The notes under the pieces were generated by a model, which did no database searches, had not been told where the DNA came from, and worked only from the letters and a program-made list of their open reading frames with translations. The translations under genes and the position numbers were made by a program. A stretch of DNA of 64,000 bases from CAMYOC01 sp963704875 (GTDB lineage Bacteria; Pseudomonadota; Gammaproteobacteria; Steroidobacterales; XN24), in contig CAVPIA010000008.1 of the NCBI GenBank assembly GCA_963704875.1, positions 930,001 to 994,000 of the forward strand, read 5' to 3'. Positions 54,582 to 62,969 of this stretch are shown here, piece after piece (the first letter of the stretch is position 1; the number at the start of each line of letters is the position of its first letter).

Positions 54582-55412
54582 TTATACGTCTTCGAGTGGC
54601 TGGCAGCGGGCACAAAAGTAGGCGCGGCGTCCGCCCATAGTCTTACGGACTATTTCCTGACCACAGCGGTAGCAGCCCTGCCCCTCTCGTGCAAATACCC
54701 GGAAACGCAAAGCTTCACGCGAAACACCATCCGCGCGGAGACGCTTGACCAGCGTGTCGCTGTTGGTGATACCCCCGGTTCGATATGAGCGACGCGTCAA
54801 GCGCAGGATCGCGTCCGCCAGACCCTGCAGCTGTTGCGGTGTGCAATCCACTGGCCTGCGCAGTGGATGTACACCCGCAGCAAACAGAACCTCACTGCGC
54901 AGATAGTTACCAAGCCCGGCAAAAAAGCGCTGATCCAACAATAAGCCCGCCAGTTGGCGGCGCCGAAACCGTGGATCGTCGAACCTGTGCCGGACGAGGG
55001 CCGGGTCGAGCGCGGCATGCAAGGGGTCCGGCCCCAGACTCGCCAGCCGGGGATCCTGGCCAAGATCGTCCTCGCGAATCACATCAACCGCCGAAGCGCT
55101 GTAAAGCAGCGCGGAATGACGCCGGGTGTGCAGTCCGACTCGAAGACTGCGGGCCGTGTCGGGATACTGATCCCGCGCTTGTACAAACCATCGACCGTAC
55201 AGCTGATTGTGACTATAGAGCCGTAGCCCCGAGTCAAATCGCACCAGCATGTGCTTGCCTATCGTGTCCACCGAGATGACCGAGCTACCCCGCAGGCGCT
55301 CGCACCATGGCTTCAATGACTCGAAAGCCAGGAACACTTGCTCCATTCGCTGTCCGGCCAGAACCGATTGGAGGCGGTCAGCAGCCCGACGAATCTCCGG
55401 CCCTTCCGGCAT
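54582..55412 (-). CDS. nei: endonuclease VIII-type DNA glycosylase
   Basis: A 276-residue Fpg/Nei-family enzyme. The N-terminal MPEGPEI gives the catalytic Pro2/Glu3 as in Nei. The helix-two-turn-helix is LLDQRFFAGLGNYLRSEVLF, and the C-terminal zinc finger is CYRCG...FCARC. It removes oxidised pyrimidines and cleaves the abasic site. It is downstream of a Mpo1-like gene by three bases, so they share an operon. Confidence 0.93.
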   Translation of the reverse strand: MPEGPEIRRAADRLQSVLAGQRMEQVFLAFESLKPWCERLRGSSVISVDTIGKHMLVRFDSGLRLYSHNQLYGRWFVQARDQYPDTARSLRVGLHTRRHSALLYSASAVDVIREDDLGQDPRLASLGPDPLHAALDPALVRHRFDDPRFRRRQLAGLLLDQRFFAGLGNYLRSEVLFAAGVHPLRRPVDCTPQQLQGLADAILRLTRRSYRTGGITNSDTLVKRLRADGVSREALRFRVFAREGQGCYRCGQEIVRKTMGGRRAYFCARCQPLEDV

Positions 55413-55415
55413 CGC

Positions 55416-55727
55416 CTAGAGCCGTATGCGGCCGGTGAGCATGTCACGGAACATCACGAAATCTCCGGCCAGACTGTAAAAAGGATACTTGAAGGTGGCC
55501 GGCCGATTGTGTTCGAAAAAGAAGTGGCCCGCCCAGGCGAAGCCGTAGCCCACTATGGGCAGCAGCCACATAAGTCCCCAGCGAGCGGAAAACGCCGCGT
55601 ACAAGGCGAGCAAGATCAGCAACAAGGTGCCGACAAAGTGGAGCCGACGACAGGTCCTGTTGGCATGCTCGGATAAATAGTAGGGGTAAAATTCGCTAAA
55701 GCTCCGGAATTCGCTGCTCAAGGCCAT
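55416..55727 (-). CDS. Mpo1/DUF962-family membrane protein
   Basis: A 103-residue protein with FSEFYPYYLSEHANRTCRRLHFVGTLL at the start, two membrane segments, and GHFFFEHNRPATFKYPFYSLAGDFVMF, the His-rich signature of DUF962. The yeast member Mpo1 is an Fe(II)-dependent dioxygenase in 2-hydroxy fatty acid degradation. The bacterial role is likely similar but untested. It heads the operon with nei. Confidence 0.88.
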   Translation of the reverse strand: MALSSEFRSFSEFYPYYLSEHANRTCRRLHFVGTLLLILLALYAAFSARWGLMWLLPIVGYGFAWAGHFFFEHNRPATFKYPFYSLAGDFVMFRDMLTGRIRL

Positions 55728-55926
55728 CTCCTGACTTTAAACCTGATATCTGCCGGGATTCTGCCCTATCGCGCCAGGCTGGTCATCCGGTCCCGAGCGG
55801 CACTGCGAGTGTGACAAAACCCCGGCCTTCGGCCACACTTCGCTAACTTGGACAGGATGCGGGACGCCTTGATGAATATCAGGGATAGACCGTGTCCCGG
55901 CGGGAACCGCGCTGACTAAGCTGATC

Positions 55927-57015
55927 ATGGCGAACGAAGACACCAAACCAGACCCCCGGATCGACTTGCCCGCCACCGAGACCGGCGACGGCAGCGAAGA
56001 CGCGGGTGATCCGTTTGCCGCCCCTCAGAATAGCCCCTTGGTGGCCTCGACCATTGACGCGCCAGAGCTCGCGCCCCCCGCCGCGCCCGCGGCCAGCCCG
56101 TGGGCATTCGACGTCCTGGTCGCAGTCGTTCTGCTGCAGCTGATCCTGCTCGCCTTGGCCGCATTTCGCATCATCCGCTTGCGCGAACAACTCCGTGCAG
56201 ATCGTGACACGACGATCTCAGCGCGCAGCGAAGCGCGGCAGGCACGCCAACACTTGTTGGACGTCAGAGACGCCGCAGAACAGGAGACGCAAAGACGCAC
56301 CAGTCATCTCACAGAACACAATCACCAGCTGGTGCAGCACTGCGATGAACTGGAGCAGATCAACGCGCGTTTGCGGGAGCTGGTCAAGAACGACCCGCTT
56401 ACGGGGCTGGTCAATGGCGCGCGCTTCACCGAACAGCTCGAGGCGGAATTGCGCCGTTGCCTGCGCATTGGCAAGCCTTTGACCGTCATGATCTGCGACG
56501 TAGACAAATTTCGACAATTCAACGCAACCCACGGCGAGCAACGCGGCGACCTGTTGCTGCAGAGCCTGGGAGGCAAGATTGAATCATTGTTCCGCCGCGG
56601 CGGAGACACCTTGGCGCGACTGGCGGCGGATCGCTTTGCAATACTGGCGCCGGACACGGATTACCGCGCCGCAGTTGCCTACGCCGAGGAATTCCGACAG
56701 CACATTGAGCAATGGACCATCCCGGTTGAAGACGGCGACGACATCCCGCCAGTTACGGTCAGCATCGGGATCACCGAGGTAAGCCCGGAGAGCCAGCACC
56801 GCACGCGCAGGGTTCTGGAGCGGGCAGCGCTGGCGCTTGGTCTGGCCAAAGAGAAAGGCGGCAACAGGGTGTTCGGGGACCGGCTCCGAGGGACCGCATC
56901 CGCTGAGGAGCCGCAACAGGTAGTTGTCGAAACGGACGCCTCATCGGCTGCAGCCGTCGCGGTGCAGACGGCACCGTCATCAACAACGAAACCGGCAAAG
57001 AAGAGGAACGGATGA
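55927..57015 (+). CDS. membrane protein with degenerate GGDEF domain
   Basis: A 362-residue protein. A disordered N-terminus leads to one membrane helix (residues 60-83), a coiled-coil stretch (84-150) and a GGDEF-type domain. The active-site motif is AADRF (233-237) instead of GG(D/E)EF, so diguanylate cyclase activity is not expected. The inhibitory-site RxxD (R224 to D227) is kept exactly five residues before the motif, as in intact enzymes. It may bind c-di-GMP as an effector or allosterically control its neighbour. The stop overlaps the start of the REC-EAL gene (ATGA). Confidence 0.9.
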   Translation: MANEDTKPDPRIDLPATETGDGSEDAGDPFAAPQNSPLVASTIDAPELAPPAAPAASPWAFDVLVAVVLLQLILLALAAFRIIRLREQLRADRDTTISARSEARQARQHLLDVRDAAEQETQRRTSHLTEHNHQLVQHCDELEQINARLRELVKNDPLTGLVNGARFTEQLEAELRRCLRIGKPLTVMICDVDKFRQFNATHGEQRGDLLLQSLGGKIESLFRRGGDTLARLAADRFAILAPDTDYRAAVAYAEEFRQHIEQWTIPVEDGDDIPPVTVSIGITEVSPESQHRTRRVLERAALALGLAKEKGGNRVFGDRLRGTASAEEPQQVVVETDASSAAAVAVQTAPSSTTKPAKKRNG

Positions 57016-58199
57016 GCAAAAAGCGCCGCATGGTTGTGGTTGACGAGGACGCGGCTCAGGCCGAGTTTATAAAACGAGTCGCGCTTGATCATGGTTTTCA
57101 ACCCGAGCACGTCGCGGATGCCGCCGCTTTTCGCGCCGGCTATTCAGCCGACACTGAGGTCATCGTGCTCGATCTCATGCTGACCAGCGTTGACGGGGTG
57201 GAGATACTCCGGGAACTGGCAGATCTTGATTGCGAAGCTGCGATTATCATCACCGGTGATGCCGATCGTCGCATTCTCAGCGCCGCCGAACGCCTTGGTC
57301 GTGCGCGACAGCTCCGTATTGCCGGCACACTTCCCAAGCCGGTACAGGAACTCGCGCTGCGCCGCTTGCTGGACGGACGAGTCGTCAAACCAGGGGCGGA
57401 CAGCAGGCGTATCAATGTGCAGGTTGCACAGACAGAATTGCTCCAGTGTATGGAGGACGGCTGTGTAGATGTCCTGTACCAGCCGAAAGTGAACGTGCGC
57501 AGCCTGGAATTCGTCTCCGTAGAGGCGCTGGTCCGGCTACAGCACCCTACCCGCGGGGTCCTTCGTCCCCAGGCGTTCCTGGCAATGGCCGAGGAATCCG
57601 GTCTCATCAGTCGTATGACCCGCGCGGTGCTGCTAAAGGCGCTCGAACAGGCAGCCGCATGGCAACAGAGTGGGCTGTCGCTGCACGTAGCGGTGAATAT
57701 CTCACCCTTGCTGCTGACCGATCTGAGCCTGCCAAAAATGTTCAAAGAGATGGCTTCCAGATTTGGCGTCGACCCCGGGACCATCATCCTCGAGATCACC
57801 GAGAGCTGGTTGAGCGAAGATGCGCTGGCCGCGCTGGATATTCTGACCCGGTTGCGCATGCTCGGTTTCCAGCTGTCGATCGACGACTTCGGCACCGGTT
57901 ATTCGACCATGGCGCAGCTCAACGAGTTGCCATACAGCGAGATGAAGCTGGATCAGTCATTTATCCGTAATGCGGCCACGGACAGGGAGGCGCGCGCGAT
58001 CGTCGAAAGCAGCATCGAGCTGGGTCACAAACTCGGCATGAAGGTGGTTGCAGAGGGCGTCGAACGACAGGAGGACTGGGACCTGATCGCGGAATTGATG
58101 TGCGATGAAGGTCAGGGCTTCTTTATCGCCCGTCCGATGCGCGGCGAAGAGGTGCCCTCATGGCTGGGACACTGGAATGCCTGTCTCGGTCGCGAGTAG
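57012..58199 (+). CDS. REC-EAL c-di-GMP phosphodiesterase response regulator
   Basis: A 395-residue protein. The N-terminal receiver domain keeps the phospho-acceptor Asp54 (IVLDLML), the acidic pair near residue 11 (DED) and Lys109 (LPKP). The C-terminal EAL domain keeps EAL (171-173), LEITES, DDFGTGYS and AEGVE, so c-di-GMP hydrolysis is expected. Its start overlaps the stop of the degenerate GGDEF gene. No cognate histidine kinase is encoded in the window, so the partner is elsewhere. Confidence 0.93.
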   Translation: MSKKRRMVVVDEDAAQAEFIKRVALDHGFQPEHVADAAAFRAGYSADTEVIVLDLMLTSVDGVEILRELADLDCEAAIIITGDADRRILSAAERLGRARQLRIAGTLPKPVQELALRRLLDGRVVKPGADSRRINVQVAQTELLQCMEDGCVDVLYQPKVNVRSLEFVSVEALVRLQHPTRGVLRPQAFLAMAEESGLISRMTRAVLLKALEQAAAWQQSGLSLHVAVNISPLLLTDLSLPKMFKEMASRFGVDPGTIILEITESWLSEDALAALDILTRLRMLGFQLSIDDFGTGYSTMAQLNELPYSEMKLDQSFIRNAATDREARAIVESSIELGHKLGMKVVAEGVERQEDWDLIAELMCDEGQGFFIARPMRGEEVPSWLGHWNACLGRE

Positions 58200-58673
58200 T
58201 TAGTCCTCACTGTCGAGATACACAGGCAGATTTGCGCTGCGCGCGTAATCGAATATCAGACCGGTCTCGATGTGAGCCACTTCGGGACTCTCGGTAAACG
58301 CTTCCATCGTCAGCTGGCGCAGATGGGTCGCGTCTCTGGCGGCAAGATGAACCAGAAAATCATTCGCGCCGGCCACATGATAGACCGCTAGCACTTCTTC
58401 ACGTGCAAGCATCCGGCGGCGAAACGCTTCCACTGCTGGCCGCGAATGACGATCCAGTCTTACCGCCACCATCGCCTGAAGAGCGATACCAATACTGCCC
58501 GGATCAACCTCGGCGTGAAACCCGGTCAAAACGCCCCCGACCCGCAAACGACGCACCCGATCCAGGCAGGTGGAAGCCGCCAGACCAACCCGTTCGGCAA
58601 GGTCCTTGTTGGAAATCCGCGCATTCTTCCGCAGCAGGCCGATGATTTCGCGGTCGATTCGGTCAAGACTCAT
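58200..58673 (-). CDS. Lrp/AsnC family regulator
   Basis: A 157-residue protein: helix-turn-helix (DREIIGLLRKNARISNKDLAERVGLAASTCLDRVRRLRV) followed by the RAM-type ligand domain (AVRLDRHSRPAVEAF; VYHVAGANDFLVHLA). The ATG at 58673 has GAGGGCG upstream. It is divergent from a trans-sulfuration enzyme gene, the arrangement of MdeR and the methionine gamma-lyase gene mdeA in Pseudomonas putida. It probably controls that gene in response to an amino acid. Confidence 0.9.
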   Translation of the reverse strand: MSLDRIDREIIGLLRKNARISNKDLAERVGLAASTCLDRVRRLRVGGVLTGFHAEVDPGSIGIALQAMVAVRLDRHSRPAVEAFRRRMLAREEVLAVYHVAGANDFLVHLAARDATHLRQLTMEAFTESPEVAHIETGLIFDYARSANLPVYLDSED

Positions 58674-58770
58674 GTAATCGCCCTCATATCGAATATTATT
58701 CGGTTTGCTGATTAATACCTGCATAATACCTGATACTAATCACGCATTACTGAATATATAGAGGTGTGTG
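58674..58770. promoter_or_regulatory. divergent promoter region, lrp-type and trans-sulfuration genes
   Basis: A perfect inverted repeat, CGAATA-T-TATTCG, lies at 58690-58702, close to the lrp-type ATG. Two direct copies of AATACCTG, three bases apart, follow around 58714-58732. Lrp-type proteins bind AT-rich imperfect palindromes, so this is a plausible binding region. Confidence 0.5.
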
Positions 58771-59967
58771 ATGCGTGCTTTTCCGACCCGCGCTGTCCAT
58801 AGCGGTCGCTCAGATCTGCGACAACTCGGCGTCCATGCGCTGCCGCTGGATCTGTCGACGACCTACCCTCTCGATGATCTCGATCAGGCAACCGCGAGTC
58901 TCGACCAGGCTGTGGCCGGGGAAATCCCGTCCGGCGGTCCGGTGTACGCTCGGTTGCACAATCCAACTGTTGGCCGGTTTGAGACCGCTCTGGCAGATCT
59001 TGAGAATACCGAGGCGGCGGTCGCCTTCGGTTCCGGAATGGCGGCAATTACCGCGTGTCTGATGGCGGCACGGCAGCGAGGGAGCCATATCGTTGCCGTC
59101 CGCCCGCTATATGGCACAACTGACCACCTGCTGAATTGCGGTCTGCTCGGGCTGGAAGTCAGCTGGACCGACCCGGCTGACATTGGCCGGGCGATCCGCC
59201 CGGACACCGGTCTGATTATTGTAGAAACGCCCGCTAATCCCACTTTGCAGCTGATAGACATCCGTCAGGTGGTGCAACAAGCGGGGCACGTGCCGGTGCT
59301 GGTGGATTCGACCTTCGCGACGCCGGTACTGCAGCGGCCAGCGGACCTGGGCGCGAGCCTGGTTGTTCACAGTGCGACAAAATTTCTCGGCGGACATGGC
59401 GATGTGATCGCGGGCGTGGTTGCGACCGACGAGGCCCATGCCCGCGCGCTCCGCCAGGTGCGGCTGATGACCGGCGGGCTCTTGCATCCTCTGGGCGCCT
59501 ATCTGCTGCACCGGGGATTGGCCACACTACCGGTGCGGGTAGAACGTGCGCAGCAGAGCGCAATGATGCTCGCACGGCGCCTTTGCGGTCATCCGCAGGT
59601 GCGGTGCGTCCATTATCCGGGGACGGACTGGGATTCCGCACCACCATGGGTGCGCGAACAGATGCAAGGTCCCGGGGCAATCCTCGCGTTTGAACTCGCG
59701 GGCGGGCATGCCGCAGCCAGCACGGTGATGAAAGCAGTACGGATAATGACCCCGGCAGTCAGCCTGGGATCTGTCGATACACTGATTCAGCATCCGGCCG
59801 GCCTGACCCACCGCGTTGTCTCTGCGGCGGATCGGGCAAAGCTCGGCATCGGTGAAAGCTTGCTCCGGGTGTCGGTCGGGCTCGAGGATCCCGAGGACCT
59901 CTGGGGCGACCTGGATGCGGCCCTGGCGGCAAGTTGCGTCCCGGAGAAGCTCCAGGCCTGGGCTTGA
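58771..59967 (+). CDS. trans-sulfuration PLP enzyme (methionine gamma-lyase/cystathionine lyase type)
   Basis: A 398-residue fold-type I enzyme of the Cys/Met metabolism family. PLP-binding Lys204 is in HSATKFLGGHGD. Other family motifs are VYARLHNPTVGRFETAL, GSGMAAITA and VDSTFATPVLQRPADLGA. It breaks or makes a C-S bond in methionine, homocysteine or cystathionine. Divergence from an Lrp regulator favours a catabolic methionine gamma-lyase-like role, but cystathionine beta/gamma-lyase is also possible. The ATG at 58771 has GAGG six bases upstream; a GTG one codon earlier is less likely. Confidence 0.87.
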   Translation: MRAFPTRAVHSGRSDLRQLGVHALPLDLSTTYPLDDLDQATASLDQAVAGEIPSGGPVYARLHNPTVGRFETALADLENTEAAVAFGSGMAAITACLMAARQRGSHIVAVRPLYGTTDHLLNCGLLGLEVSWTDPADIGRAIRPDTGLIIVETPANPTLQLIDIRQVVQQAGHVPVLVDSTFATPVLQRPADLGASLVVHSATKFLGGHGDVIAGVVATDEAHARALRQVRLMTGGLLHPLGAYLLHRGLATLPVRVERAQQSAMMLARRLCGHPQVRCVHYPGTDWDSAPPWVREQMQGPGAILAFELAGGHAAASTVMKAVRIMTPAVSLGSVDTLIQHPAGLTHRVVSAADRAKLGIGESLLRVSVGLEDPEDLWGDLDAALAASCVPEKLQAWA

Positions 59968-59997
59968 CAAAGAGAAGAAACTTACTTATAAGTAAGT
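59964..59997 (+). promoter_or_regulatory. tetR promoter with overlapping 18-bp palindromic operator
   Basis: TTGACA (59964-59969), a 17-bp spacer and TATAAG (59987-59992) form a near-consensus sigma-70 promoter. The perfect palindrome ACTTACTTATAAGTAAGT at 59980-59997 covers the -10 box. The TetR protein encoded just downstream should therefore repress its own promoter. Confidence 0.88.
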
Positions 59998-60046
59998 AAC
60001 ACTTGGCTCAACGCTGAAGGACCTACAGCACGGAACCCGCTTGAAA

Positions 60047-60640
60047 ATGACCGGCCGCACCGACACTCGTGAACGGATTCTTGATATCGCCGAGCAATTG
60101 CTTGCGACCCGCGGCTATCAGGGGTTCAGCTATCACGACATTGCCGCGCCACTGGGGGTCAAGAACGCCGCGATCCATTACCACTTTCCGACCAAGGCGG
60201 ATCTGGGCGTCGCAATCATCAAACGGTACCGAAATTTACTGAAAGACTCGACGGCGGAGTTTATGGGTTATGGTGGCAGCGCCCGGCGACAGCTGGAAGG
60301 GTATGTCCAGTTTTTTATGCAGGAAGCGCTGGAAAACCAGACCATGTGCCCGATGGGTGTGCTGACTTCAGACTACTTCAGCATCCCTGATTCGATGCGT
60401 GAAGAAGGCACCTTGCTTGAGCAGGAAGTATTTACCTGGCTGATGAAGGTTCTTGAGGTCGGCCGGGACCAGGGCGAGCTGTGCTTTGAGGGCGACGCAA
60501 AAACCAGGGCCCTGATTATCATGTCCACACTCCAGGGCGCCCGCCAGCTGGCCCGGATGATGGGCTCGGAAGTCTTGTCCACCGCGCTTCAGGTGCTTCG
60601 CGAGGAGTTGTACAGCAAGGCCGCCACGGCAGCCGCCTGA
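60047..60640 (+). CDS. TetR/AcrR family transcriptional regulator
   Basis: A 197-residue regulator. The DNA-binding part is RERILDIAEQLLATRGYQGFSYHDIAAPLGVKNAAIHYHFPTK. The ligand domain follows with a Cys in QTMCPMG that could sense electrophiles or oxidants, though this is inference. The ATG at 60047 is preferred over a TTG two codons earlier. It is autoregulated by the overlapping operator upstream, and a second near-identical operator precedes the membrane-protein gene downstream. Confidence 0.9.
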   Translation: MTGRTDTRERILDIAEQLLATRGYQGFSYHDIAAPLGVKNAAIHYHFPTKADLGVAIIKRYRNLLKDSTAEFMGYGGSARRQLEGYVQFFMQEALENQTMCPMGVLTSDYFSIPDSMREEGTLLEQEVFTWLMKVLEVGRDQGELCFEGDAKTRALIIMSTLQGARQLARMMGSEVLSTALQVLREELYSKAATAAA

Positions 60641-60657
60641 TTTTTTTTGTCCTATGT

Positions 60658-60675
60658 ACTTACTTATTAGTAAGT
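60658..60675. promoter_or_regulatory. second TetR-type operator, before the membrane protein gene
   Basis: ACTTACTTATTAGTAAGT at 60658-60675 differs from the operator at 59980-59997 by one base. It lies 18 bp after the tetR stop and 52 bp before the next start codon, so the same TetR protein probably controls that gene too. Confidence 0.8.
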
Positions 60676-60727
60676 TGTTAATGAATCAACAGACCGAACA
60701 AGCGGTCACCCGACGGAGAAATAAGCC

Positions 60728-61207
60728 ATGAACACCATGACCATGAACGCGCCGGCGCTGACCGGAAACAACCCGGCTGTGACAGCCGGAACCCGCAGCT
60801 TTCAGGAAACCGCCAGGCACAGCCAATCGGCCCTGATGCGCCTGATGCTATCGCTGGCCACCGTGGTGCCAGGCATTGCCTTCGCCGTGGGGACGTTTTC
60901 ATTGTTCCATGTCGCAGGCACGCATGACCCACTGGGGGCGCTCGCCGGCAGCGCCGTTCTGGTTTATCTGGGCACTGCATTTTTGTCTGCAAGACCAGGC
61001 TTGGCTGTATTCGACATCAGCACCGGTATCGCCGCATTGTGGCTGGTCACGACCACCGGCAGCCCGCACTCAATTGCCGCGGCATTTATTGTCCACGCGT
61101 TATGGGGCATCTTGCGCGGCGCGATAGGCGTGAATGAGTCGCCGCAATTGCTCAGCAACTGGACCGCCTTTAGTTCCGCAATGGCGCTGCTGTTGCTGAT
61201 CGGGTGA
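60728..61207 (+). CDS. TetR-controlled membrane protein of unknown function
   Basis: A 159-residue protein. A soluble N-terminus of about 40 residues is followed by four hydrophobic segments (LSLATVVPGIAFAVGTFSLF; PLGALAGSAVLVYLGTAFL; DISTGIAALWLVTTTG; ASAMALLLLIG-like end). GGAG lies upstream of the ATG. No family is recognised. Control by the neighbouring TetR through the 60658 operator suggests a response to a small molecule. Confidence 0.72.
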   Translation: MNTMTMNAPALTGNNPAVTAGTRSFQETARHSQSALMRLMLSLATVVPGIAFAVGTFSLFHVAGTHDPLGALAGSAVLVYLGTAFLSARPGLAVFDISTGIAALWLVTTTGSPHSIAAAFIVHALWGILRGAIGVNESPQLLSNWTAFSSAMALLLLIG

Positions 61208-61553
61208 CCGCGAAACCCACGCTGGTTCGACGCCGCTTCACAACTGGCGGACGGTATTGCTTACGAGCATCGGGCTTACGAGCATCGGGCTTACGAGCAT
61301 CGGGAGGGCGGCCATCGGGCTGACAAGGCACGATGGCCGTCCGCTGGCGCAGACCGGTCTCGCCATGCTGACCCTCAGGCGCGGAATAATCAGCCGGAAT
61401 AGTCGGACGCAAAAAAAGATGGCGCCGTTGATCGACCCGTCTTTCGTTGGGGCGCGGCGCCAAGGGGGGGGAGTCGGTTGTCGGTAAATTCGTGGTCGGT
61501 CTGAATTCCTGAAAAACAAATCGGGTCGGCAGCGTGGGCCGAACGACTTTGGC
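61208..61553. repeat. intergenic region with 15-bp tandem repeat, three copies
   Basis: Identical 15-bp units GCTTACGAGCATCGG start at 61259, 61274 and 61289, followed by a degenerate partial copy. The open frames through them on both strands give only repeated LTSIG or PDARK peptides and look non-coding. Nothing else is visible in these 346 bases. Confidence 0.8.
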
Positions 61554-61778
61554 CTAGCCGTTCACTACCTGCATTTCGTAACCAATCACCTCTCGGGTGT
61601 CCGGATCGATGATCGGCTCACCCTGGGCGAAATGAGTCACCCCGTTGGACAGCGCAGCGCCGTCAGCGATATCGCTGAGCTCAAATGCGCCCTCCGCGGT
61701 GCGTACCAGCGCCTGTGGCCGCCCGCTCTCGCCGTCTGCCTGTCGGGGCATGACTACTGCCAGGACTTCGTGGGTCAT
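61554..61778 (-). CDS. hypothetical small protein
   Basis: A 74-residue protein starting MTHEVLAVVMPRQ with GGAG upstream of the ATG at 61778. The C-terminus EPIIDPDTREVIGYEMQVVNG resembles the end of FlgT-like or surface-associated C-terminal domains (DPDT-G-x-VIG), but the similarity is short. No signal peptide is visible. The role is unknown. Confidence 0.5.
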   Translation of the reverse strand: MTHEVLAVVMPRQADGESGRPQALVRTAEGAFELSDIADGAALSNGVTHFAQGEPIIDPDTREVIGYEMQVVNG

Positions 61779-62130
61779 ATTGTTGCTCCGGGCCAATGCT
61801 CTGCCTGAAGCTGAAGCAAGGCCCGTGCCAAGATTGCTAATCACTTTATTTTCAATATGTTAAAAGCCGATCAGGGTGAGCCCGGGGTGACGCACAGGGT
61901 CACTTTCCGACGCTGCCCGGTGACCCGCCCGGGCCTGGGCAGCGAAATCAGACCCCAGCTTGAGTTCTTCATATTTGCGCTGAACCACACGCTCCGCGAC
62001 CACCGGGGACAGGTGTTCTGGCGGACCTGACCGAGGAATCTTTAGTCTCGGATGCGCTGACAACTGATCTCATAGCCGTCGCTGGCATCGCCGGGTATCC
62101 TTTGACCAACCGGACAGGACGGAGCCCAAC
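61779..62130. other. intergenic region, no supported gene
   Basis: A short minus-strand frame at 61860-62063 starts only at a TTG without a clear ribosome site and is not called. No repeats or terminators stand out in this 352-base stretch. Confidence 0.4.
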
Positions 62131-62943
62131 ATGACAGTTCGCCAATTCCATGTATTTTTGCTTGCCATACTCACCGGCGTGGCTGTCGGCGGCTGCTCGA
62201 CTACGCCAACCGGCCGTTCTCAGCTGACACTGTTTCCGGAGGCCGAAGTGGAGGCGATGGGGGTACAGGCATTCAGCGAAATCAAATCAGAAACCCCACT
62301 GTCGCGCGACCCCGATGCGATCAGTATCGTCCGCTGCGTGTCTTTCGCAATCGTCGATCAGCTGCCGGCGGAATACCGTGCGGGCGGAGCCTGGGAAGTT
62401 CTGGTATTTGACGACACGGCGGTCAACGCTTTCGCTCTGCCGGGCCGGAAGATCGGGGTCTACGAAGGCCTGTTCCGGGCAGCCCGCAACCAGGATCAGG
62501 TTGCCGCCGTGGTGGGCCACGAGGTGGCCCATGTGATTGCCCATCACGCCAATGAACGCGTTTCCACCGCTGCGGCCGCGCAAACCGGCGTGGGCCTGGC
62601 GCAGGCGATGGCCGGTGGCACCGGGACCGTCTCTGGTCAGATGATGGGTCTGCTCGGTGTCGGCGCTACCTACGGTGTCATCCTTCCCTTCAACCGCAAA
62701 CAGGAGAGTGAAGCGGATATCATCGGCATGGAATACATGGCCGCGGCCGGTTTCGACCCGACCCAGACAATTCCCCTGTGGGAGAACATGGGCCGCACCA
62801 ACAGTGGCGCACCACCGGAATTCCTGTCGACTCACCCGTCGGGCGAAACGCGGATCGCCAATCTGAGCAAACACATGCCGGTGGCGACTGCCAAGTTTGA
62901 GGAAGCGCGCGCTCGTGGTCTGAAACCCGACTGCGGATTCTAG
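62131..62943 (+). CDS. M48 family metallopeptidase lipoprotein (LoiP-like)
   Basis: A 270-residue protein with a lipoprotein signal (LLAILTGVAVGGC, Cys22). The zinc motif HEVAH is at residues 130-134, with the third ligand Glu in KQESEADIIGMEYM. This is the layout of outer-membrane-associated M48 proteases such as LoiP (YggG), which degrade misfolded envelope proteins. GGAG lies upstream of the ATG. It is convergent with the alpha/beta hydrolase gene. Confidence 0.92.
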   Translation: MTVRQFHVFLLAILTGVAVGGCSTTPTGRSQLTLFPEAEVEAMGVQAFSEIKSETPLSRDPDAISIVRCVSFAIVDQLPAEYRAGGAWEVLVFDDTAVNAFALPGRKIGVYEGLFRAARNQDQVAAVVGHEVAHVIAHHANERVSTAAAAQTGVGLAQAMAGGTGTVSGQMMGLLGVGATYGVILPFNRKQESEADIIGMEYMAAAGFDPTQTIPLWENMGRTNSGAPPEFLSTHPSGETRIANLSKHMPVATAKFEEARARGLKPDCGF

Positions 62944-62969
62944 GCAAACACCCCGAACAGCAATCTTAC

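Noticed and set aside
61259..61303. CRISPR array
   Set aside because: The three 15-bp units are directly adjacent with no spacers, and no cas gene is nearby.
61257..61487. 76-codon plus-strand frame with LTSIG repeats
   Set aside because: Produced by the 15-bp tandem repeat; TTG start, no ribosome site, no similarity to known proteins.
61860..62063. 67-codon minus-strand frame before the M48 gene
   Set aside because: Only a TTG start and no clear ribosome site; not supported enough to call.
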